In this document: positions 57,927 to 64,000 of the stretch, piece after piece
Layout of the letters: every line of letters starts with the position of its first letter
Position numbering within the stretch: the stretch's first letter is position 1
Origin: Moniliophthora roreri
Taxonomy: Eukaryota; Basidiomycota; Agaricomycetes; Agaricales; Marasmiaceae
Reading direction: 5' to 3'
DNA: 64,000 nucleotides
Assembly: GCA_001466705.2 (NCBI GenBank)
Contig: LATX02000244.1
Coordinates: 248,001 to 312,000 of the forward strand
Program-made: the position numbers and the translations under genes
Notes under the pieces: generated by a model
The model's database searches: none
What the model was told of the DNA's origin: nothing
Seen by the model: the letters and a program-made list of their open reading frames with translations, nothing else

Positions 57927-58300
57927 ATGCATCTATTTTACGCTCTTCCTCTTCTCTTGGTAGCATTGTACGCCAACTCCCATTTCCCTTCCGTATCTAG
58001 ACTGAATAGTTTTTCTTCCAGTGCTCAGGCCCTCACTATCAACGAGGTTTGTATTCGCCTGTCGTCCTGACTGTACGCCTTGAACTTCGACTTTTTGTGT
58101 CTATAGATCCAGAAACGCGATTCGGAATGTGTTATTTGTACCCCTGATGGCTGCGTGCCTTGTCTCGCCCCCAGCGTCCAAGAGGTTTGTAGGAAATATT
58201 CACTTCGAGGGGGCTGGATACTTATTCTCACCCGCAGGTCAAGAAACGTGGATCGGATTGTGTCATTTGTGGTGCAGACGGCGTTTGCCACGATTGCTAG
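57927..58300 (+). CDS. Kex2-type secreted precursor with two cysteine peptide repeats
   Basis: Four exons, 57927-57967, 58022-58046, 58107-58184 and 58238-58300, encode 68 residues. Exons 1-2 give a signal peptide MHLFYALPLLLVAFAQALT. Exon 3 encodes IQKR then DSECVICTPDGCVPCLAP; exon 4 encodes VKKR then GSDCVICGADGVCHDC and stop. Each exon is thus one unit: a dibasic KR (Kex2 processing site) followed by C-V-I-C-x2-D-G-(V)-C-x2-C. The exons look like duplicates of each other. The architecture is that of fungal Kex2-processed repeat peptides. No CaaX end, so not a mating pheromone. A TATA box is 70 bp upstream. It is the first of a three-unit tandem array. Confidence 0.72.
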
Positions 58301-58837
58301 TCGAATTGAGGATGTAGTACGAGAATACAACCTGAGTGAAGGATTTGACTTACAATAAAGAGACGATATCGATCGTGTCCCCGAGCAGTACACAGCGACA
58401 GAGCCTGCTTTGAACGCTATAACTTTGCCTCGTACGAAACACTGTATCGCGTCAAACGATATACATCCCACGATAGTTCCAGTCTCGTTGTTACTGGGTT
58501 CGGGTGTCACTAAGGCCCGGATACCGAGTGTAGCATACTACACTGCAGTGTTTAATGTCAGTGCCTCAGACAGAAGCACGATTCCAACGGACACCCTGTA
58601 AGCACTTGTATGGTCAGCCATACTCAAATATCCCATAACCGAGTCAGACCCTCACTGATAATCAACTCGAAGCTCAAGTATAGTCTGGTAAGAGCGGGAG
58701 CGGTCCTGACAATACCCGTCGGTTCCTAAGTCGAACGTGCGAATATCGTAACACCATAGTTGGGCATGAAATCCGAAATGGTGGGCTTTCAAAGTATCAA
58801 AACATACAGTAATGGAGCCCCGCAGAGTTACCCCAGC
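58301..58837. other. Spacer of the peptide tandem array
   Basis: Partly similar to the spacer after 59071 (e.g. GCTATAACTTTGCCT versus GCTGTAACTTTACCT). No gene. Confidence 0.45.
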
Positions 58838-59071
58838 ATGCACCTACTTCCTGTCATAAGCTTTTTTGTGTCGCTTCTCTTGGTAGCAGCGCAGCCCACG
58901 TACATTGCCCCTGTTTGTCTTCTGAATACCGATTCTTTCAGGGGACCCCGAGACACTATTCAAGGAGTCAAAGAAATTGTCCGTTGTTGCCTACGTACCC
59001 ATTGTTTACACGTCCAGGTCCAGAAACGTGCCATCTGCGTGGAACCCGATGGAGGATGGATTGTATGCTAG
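58838..59071 (+). CDS. Kex2-type secreted precursor with one cysteine peptide
   Basis: Three exons, 58838-58899, 58942-58966 and 59018-59071, encode 46 residues: signal peptide MHLLPVISFFVSLLLVAAQP, short spacer TGPRDTIQG, then VQKR and the terminal AICVEPDGGWIVC. Second unit of the tandem array, starting 911 bp after the first; it carries one KR-peptide exon instead of two, with two Cys instead of four. If left unspliced the frame is also open to the same stop, but the splice signals (AC|GTACAT, TTTCAG; GA|GTCAAA, TCCAG) and the match to the first copy favour the spliced form. Confidence 0.6.
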   Translation: MHLLPVISFFVSLLLVAAQPTYIAPVCLLNTDSFRGPRDTIQGVKEIVRCCLRTHCLHVQVQKRAICVEPDGGWIVC

Positions 59072-59758
59072 TTGTAATACGGACGTGTAGGAGTGTAAGC
59101 GGAAGGTGGAAGTCGTGTAGTCGAAAGAAATGACTCGTCCTCGAGATGATCTTGAGTGCCTGAACAGCCCAGTAAAATCACTGCCTTATGCTGTAACTTT
59201 ACCTGGCTGGCCTGTCCTAATCCATAATATGCTCCCGGAACGCTTACATGTAGATATGGCAGACACCGTCCGCATCCGGCAGACCCGCATAGAAATCTGA
59301 GTTCCTTGTCTGTGAATGTCTGGAATAATGTCGAATCGAGCCCAAATGAATCACAGATGGAAGCATCATTCTGAGAAGAACGTTAAATTCTTTGTACTAG
59401 TTGGTCTCTCGGGTTAACCTGAAGATGACTATCGTAAGGGCGGCGTGTTGTGGTTAGTACCGGGTCCTAGGCCACGGATGAAATACGGACAGGAGGTGGG
59501 GTCCAATCGGGCAACGTCCGCGTTGTACAGCGGGCTTTCAATATCACGCAGACAAGTCAACGCCTTCAACTTCAGTGATCATCAACATGATCTGGTCAGC
59601 TTGACGAAGACGGGAGAAGTCTATTAAGTATATCGTGATGGGCTCTGAATTCAAGCCGTATTCCACGGGATGATCTGGGTGAACTTTGAAAATTCCACAA
59701 CGTGTTCTGTTCAGCGTGTGAGACCTAGTACCAAAGCCCTCACCTTGGGCATCCTGAC
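59072..59758. other. Spacer of the peptide tandem array
   Basis: No gene; degenerate similarity to the 58301-58837 spacer. Confidence 0.45.
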
Positions 59759-60010
59759 GTGCATCTACTTCATACCCCCAACCTTTTGCTACCACTCTTG
59801 GTGAGAGCGTAGCCTGTGTACGTGCATCCCTCCGATCTTCAACATCTCCCACTGAATACCCCTCCCGCTATTCCAGAAGTTCGGGTTTGCGAGCGGCTGC
59901 TTTTCGTTGTGTTGCGTGTTTCCCTATGTAATTGACGTTGACGTCCACAGTTGCGTCTCCAGAAACTTGAATTGGATTGTTGAAATTGTGGTCTCAGCGG
60001 ATGCACTGCT
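59759..60010 (+). pseudogene. Relict third unit of the Kex2-peptide array (start now GTG)
   Basis: GTGCATCTACTTC aligns with the ATGCAYCTAYTTY starts of the first two units. At 59960-59991 CAGAAACTTGAATTGGATTG then TTGAAATTGTGG aligns with the KKRGSDCVICG coding stretch of the first unit, but the Arg of the KR site is now Leu and an in-frame TGA follows the first Cys. It begins 921 bp after the second unit. Confidence 0.6.
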
Positions 60011-60168
60011 GGGTGCTGGATGCTGTATGGGGATGAATTCGCACCATCTTTACGTTGAGCACGCCTACGCGTAAGGAGTCTTTGACAGAGAATCGTCGAT
60101 GCCTGCCGAGTTGATGTTTTATCGCTTTTCTCACGATATTTCCTTTGGCTCTTCCCCCTCAAGTCGAA

Positions 60169-61418
60169 ATGGCTGAAGGACCTCAACCTGTCGATTCACA
60201 AACGCTACAGGAGAAACTCGATGAACTCGATAACATCCCTCTGTTTATGAAGTCCCTCCCCGAGGATGAAGCAGACAATCCCACCATCGCTGCTTTACAA
60301 TCGCTCGCGCATGAAGGTCCTCCAGATGGTGTGTATCTCCCAGTCCCTTCTACAACTACCTTGTTTGTTGAGAGAGGGAAGAGGTTGCACAAAATTTTAA
60401 GGAGCACGGAAACGAGTATTTCAAGGGTAAACGGTACCGTGAAGCCATAAGCTTCTACACTCAAGGCATCGACGCGAATCCACCTGATCCAACTTTGAAA
60501 GAGGCATTGTATTGCAATCGTGCTGCTGCAAGCTTGGGCCTTAGTGTGTATTGGCTTCCTTTCTCTCCGCCACCATCGTTACTCATGAGAAAGCCAGAAA
60601 ATTATGGGTCAGCTCTACGCGATTGTGCCGAAGCCATCAAAGTGAATTCCAAATCACCCAAGGGTCATTATCGTTCTGCACAAGCGCTCATCGAGCTTGA
60701 GAGATGGGAGGAAGCGCTTGACTGTTGTACACGCGCGTTATCGCACGACTCCAAGAGCGATATCAAGGTTCTTCTCGAGAAGGCCACGAAGAAGAAGGAA
60801 GAAGGAGAAAGAAAGGAAAAGGAAAAACAAGAGAGACTGGAGAAGGAAAAGGTGCAGGAAAGGATGCTGAGAATGGCACTACGGGTTGGTGTTTCGCTTC
60901 TCGCTTTATACCAATGGCCAAACTAATCTCTTCACCGGTAGTCGCGTAATATTATGCTACCACCCTTACTCAGAAACTCTCCGAACACAAAACCGGACGA
61001 CTATCCACATTTTGATCCAGAAGATCCCACATATCAGACCTTGATAATCCCCGTATACTTCGAGTATCCGGAACACGGCACGTTCGATGTGATACCCCAA
61101 TACGTCGAAGATACACCCTTTGCTCTTCATCTGGGGGAAATGTTTCCGCCAAAGGTACCTTCACCTGGATGGGATAAACAGGGCAAGTACGTGAATGGGA
61201 ATCTGGTGGTGTATGCGAGTACGAAGAGGAAAAGGCTGTTGAAAGTGGGGAAGAACATGTCATTGAGAGATGTATGTAATGCTGCGAAAGCTAAGGAGGG
61301 CGATAAGGAGCCAGATGGCCTAGAGTTGACTGATGGGCATCTGACAGTGGCAGTTGTGTCTAAGGGAGAGTACGAGAAGAGGTGGGTGGAGGATTTCAAG
61401 AAGGTGAGGGAGAGTTAG
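60169..61418 (+). CDS. CNS1: Cns1/TTC4-like TPR co-chaperone of Hsp90
   Basis: Cytosolic TPR adaptor that binds the C-terminus of Hsp70/Hsp90. N-terminus MAEGPQPVDSQTLQEKLDEL, DNIPLFMKSLPEDEADNPTI; after an intron, NEYFKGKRYREAISFYTQGI, LKEALYCNRAAASLGL (TPR1-2), an intron interrupting the second helix, then YGSALRDCAEAIKVNSKSPK and EALDCCTRALSHDSKSDIKV (TPR3). A Lys/Glu coiled segment follows. The wheel domain of the TTC4 family comes after one more intron: IIPVYFEYPEHGTFDVIPQY, FALHLGEMFPPK, and the C-terminal VSKGEYEKRWVEDFKKVRES. Start at 60169 agrees with the family. Confidence 0.85.
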
Positions 61419-62107
61419 CGGAGACCTCCCGCGATTGTGATAGGCAATCTGTGATGAATGCTGTACGTACAGAAAGCACATTGTATTACTCAACCTGCTC
61501 CCATTCAAAAGAGACTCGTTTGCTAAACGCGCGGCCTTCTGCCCGTGTATCCCGTGTCCTGACCAACCCTGCATCTCCAGTTTCAGTCATCCGGAGGCTC
61601 AAGCGTCCGGTTCGGTACCTACCTCGGGATGAACGTTCGTCGGTTGCCTCATTTATAATATGCGTCAATTCATGCGAAACGAGGTATTTGACAACAAGAA
61701 TGTCATTTGCCGAGGGTCGAATGGCTGTATCGGTCACATTTCTCCGCCTCGCGAATCGGGACGCCACAACAGGTTCGAGTATTGGGAACCATGTCAGGTT
61801 GGGTTTTGAAGCTCGGAAAGCTTCACGATGCAGATATTGGGAACGAGGACTGGGTCAAGTCTCCGAGCGCTCGCTATGATGGTTAGTCTCTTTCTGCGAT
61901 ATTTTTAGCACTGATCGTTGTAGCCAAGACAAGGATCGCCACATTATCTGATGCAACGGGCATAACCAGCGCATCGTTCATTCAGGGTTGGCGGATTAAA
62001 TCCATTTTCAATCTTTGTGCGAGCGCCCACCTTTGAACACGCAAGAATATATATCATGCGAGTAAGTCATTCGTGGCCCTACCCTCTACTCCCAGAAGCA
62101 GACCACC
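61419..62107. other. Intergenic before the second antiporter
   Basis: Contains TATATAT near 62047. A minus frame (61767-61486) with HELTH was inspected and rejected. Confidence 0.45.
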
Positions 62108-64000
62108 ATGTCTGCGTCGCGTTCACAGTCACCGCTCCACCAAAGGTCATCATCCAGTCGCTCTCTTCAGGATTACGCAAATCCCGTTCCTCAATTACCT
62201 CCATCTCGCACTGAATCACCACTTCGCAATTCAACCTTCCCCCATGAACTGGAAGCAGCTACAGCACAATCCCAAAACCTTGCTCTCGGCCTACAGCATC
62301 GTTCGACATCGTCCAGCCAAGTTGACTCTTTGGGAATCAGACGAACCGAGTCCCCAACACCAAATGGATCGTTTAGTACACACCATCGTTCTTCTTCAAG
62401 CCAGACCCTTCTTCCGGCTGGGATCCCTTTGCAGACTTTTAACTCAATAGATTCAGAGTCGAATCTGAGTGAACGTCGGACTGCCAAAAAGTTCTACCCA
62501 GGCTCTCCAGGACACGATAGGACGTGGTCAACCTCCAGTCAAACATTACTCCACCCAACGCAGAGTCGTTCGAGTCAAATGCGTGAATCTCTACTCTATC
62601 AGAATCTATCGAGAGCCTCGTTACACGCTCCACCGCCGCCCAAAGAATCATTTGCACATAGATTTCTCCGAAAAGGGAAGAAAAAGATTGGGATATGGGA
62701 TAGTGTGAAGACAGTCGTGCTTTCTTCGTGTAAGTGAGACCTTTATGGACTTGGAGAAGATGCTAATTCTTTTCCTCGCAGGGGTTAACCTGCTGGTAGT
62801 ATTCATCCCGATATCCTGGGTGGCACATTTCAGTCATGATACAAACCACTTTCCTTACCTTATCATTTTCACATGTGCGCGTATCTTTGCCTTTATTCAT
62901 CACCCTTGCTAATTCGGTAAATAGTTTCATTTTTGGCGATCGTGCCGCTCCAGAGACTGTTGGACTATGGCGGGAAGCAGATGGCGTATTATGTTGGGAA
63001 GGATGTGGGTGATTTACTGGTTGTCACTTTGAGCAAGTGCGCCCTTGTTGCTTTCTTCCTCTTCATCTGTACTTACGCCGCAATTCTGGAACAGCGCAGT
63101 TGAAGCAACACTCGCTATCATCCTACTCATTAAATGCGAGTACGTGACGGTCACCACGTATTTCGATGCACCTTACTGACGGGACATAGGATAAAGCTTC
63201 TTCAGTCAACGATTATTGGCGTGATTATGCTTCACCTCCTCCTCGTACCCGGCACATCGTTCATCACAGGTGGAGCTAGAATAGCCCAGCAGGTGAGCCT
63301 TCCCTGTAGCCTCACATCTCTTTAGCGTTATCATGGTTCTGACGTTCACCAGGACTTGCACCCGCACCTGACGCAGCTCAATCATACCTTATTGCTATTA
63401 GGGTGAGATTCTGTTGGTAATCCTTCGTATAGTCAGTATTGACTGTCAACAGCGTGCTTTCTCTGCTGCTGCCTGCTGCGTTCTTTAGCGCAATAGACCA
63501 TGGATCAGATGTGGCTACTGCAGATGGCGCAAGTCATGGAGTAATCAACGACGAGACGAGAGAGATATTTCTCAGCATGAGTCGTGGCGTGGCGTTCATT
63601 CTTCTCTTCGTGTGAGTATACCTGGTCTGCCGTCAGATCGGACATTGTCCTGATACCTTGACCGATAGATACGTCTGCTCCAGAATCTACGTCCACAACC
63701 CGCCCAAATCCGAAACTGATCACATCGAGGTTCCACTCTCGTTACTGGACGAGGAAGACGAGTTCATGTACGGAGATCCGAAAATCAGTCAGTGGGTATG
63801 CATACCCATGCTCTTTGTGACCTTGCTGTTAATGTCGCTCACTGCGATTTTTGTAAGTTGTTATTTTTTTTTTGTTTATCGTGCTTGACGCTGACCGTGG
63901 AGGTAGCTGGTGGAAAGTGTGGAGCTCATTAGGGAAGATGGCGAGAGTGGTATCAAAGAAGAGTGCGTGTCTCACCATCATCGCTACTCCATTGCTGAAC
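62108..64000 (+). CDS. Vacuolar-type Ca2+/H+ (CAX-like) antiporter, second paralogue, cut by window end
   Basis: Same family as the gene at the left edge. The N-terminal exon is Ser/Arg/Pro-rich and cytosolic (MSASRSQSPLHQRSSSSRSL), ending in a basic FLRKGKKKIGIWDSVKTVVL. Then, exon by exon: VNLLVVFIPISWVAHFSHDT, FLAIVPLQRLLDYGGKQMAY, YVGKDVGDLLVVTLSK, SAVEATLAIILLIKC, LLQSTIIGVIMLHLLLVPGT, SFITGGARIAQQ, DLHPHLTQLNHTLLLLG, VLSLLLPAAFFSAID, EIFLSMSRGVAFILLF, YVCSRIYVHNPPKSETDHIE, ISQWVCIPMLFVTLLLMSLT, LVESVELIREDGE. The C-terminal half lies beyond 64000. ATG 62108 has a good context (ACCACCATG). No frame defects. Roughly two thirds of the compared residues match the left-edge paralogue by eye. 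Confidence 0.88.

Noticed and set aside
57927..59071. Kex2-repeat peptides as a dikaritin-type RiPP cluster
   Set aside because: No UstYa/DUF3328 oxidase, methyltransferase or other tailoring enzyme is recognisable in the window, and the cores are Cys-rich rather than Tyr-containing cyclisation cores.
61486..61767. Minus-strand frame with HELTH, a zinc-metallopeptidase-like motif
   Set aside because: Isolated motif, no second ligand or fold context, no conserved flanks, and the frame overlaps other open frames; likely chance.
1..64000. CRISPR arrays, bacterial operons or phage modules
   Set aside because: Genome is clearly eukaryotic; no regularly spaced direct repeats of that type were seen.

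Overview
The window comes from a nuclear chromosome of a filamentous basidiomycete, most likely an Agaricomycete. The evidence is genes cut by many 50-70 bp GT-AG introns, micro-exons, TATA-containing promoters, a relict carbohydrate-active gene with a fungal CBM1 domain, and basidiomycete-type versions of housekeeping genes. All functional calls come from reading translated sequence and reassembling exons by eye; no database search was possible.

Layout. Position 1-1971: 3' part of a Ca2+/H+ antiporter-like gene (+). 2150-3290: tafazzin (-). 3545-3860: a weak small membrane ORF (+). 4334-9097: Mrc1/claspin-type replication checkpoint mediator (-). 9605-11158: seven-span membrane protein A (-), divergent from a small secreted Cys peptide gene at 12507-12891 (+), with a MITE-like inverted-repeat element between them. 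13317-16055: HAM1-like protein (-). 16663-19157: three-EH-domain endocytic scaffold (-), divergent from RPL3 (19750-21261, +). 21978-22424: small hypothetical gene (+). 22970-27307: OPT oligopeptide transporter (-). 28376-29148: small membrane protein (+). 29785-31593: PPR-like protein (+), convergent with an AMMECR1 protein (31645-32406, -). 33027-35547: decayed GH95+CBM1 gene. 36179-37609: Rab-like GTPase with a large insertion (+). 39226-60010: accessory region. 60169-61418: Cns1/TTC4 co-chaperone (+). 62108-64000: a second Ca2+/H+ antiporter paralogue (+), cut by the window end.

The accessory part is the striking one. Four paralogous seven-span membrane protein genes (A 9605-11158, B 39226-40711, C 47789-49308, D 53150-54685) are each arranged head-to-head with a tiny gene encoding a signal-peptide protein whose last exon carries a short cysteine motif (12507, 41210, 49999, and 52080 on the minus strand). 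If inserted MITE-like elements and one 77-bp tandem duplication are discounted, the receptor-to-peptide spacing is about 500-760 bp in all four. Further members of the peptide family lie nearby: 47100, the KR-containing 57927 and 58838, and relicts at 45273, 55300-55450 and 59759 whose start codons have become GTG or CTG. The 57927/58838/59759 genes form a tandem array with a period of about 915 bp. RPS7 (50679-51377) sits inside this cluster, and its 3' end plus the neighbouring peptide gene was duplicated to 54741-55520. I propose that the divergent pairs are an expanding, fast-turnover secreted-peptide/seven-span-protein system (ligand and receptor, or peptide and protective membrane partner). 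The arrangement is seen in the sequence; the function is inference.
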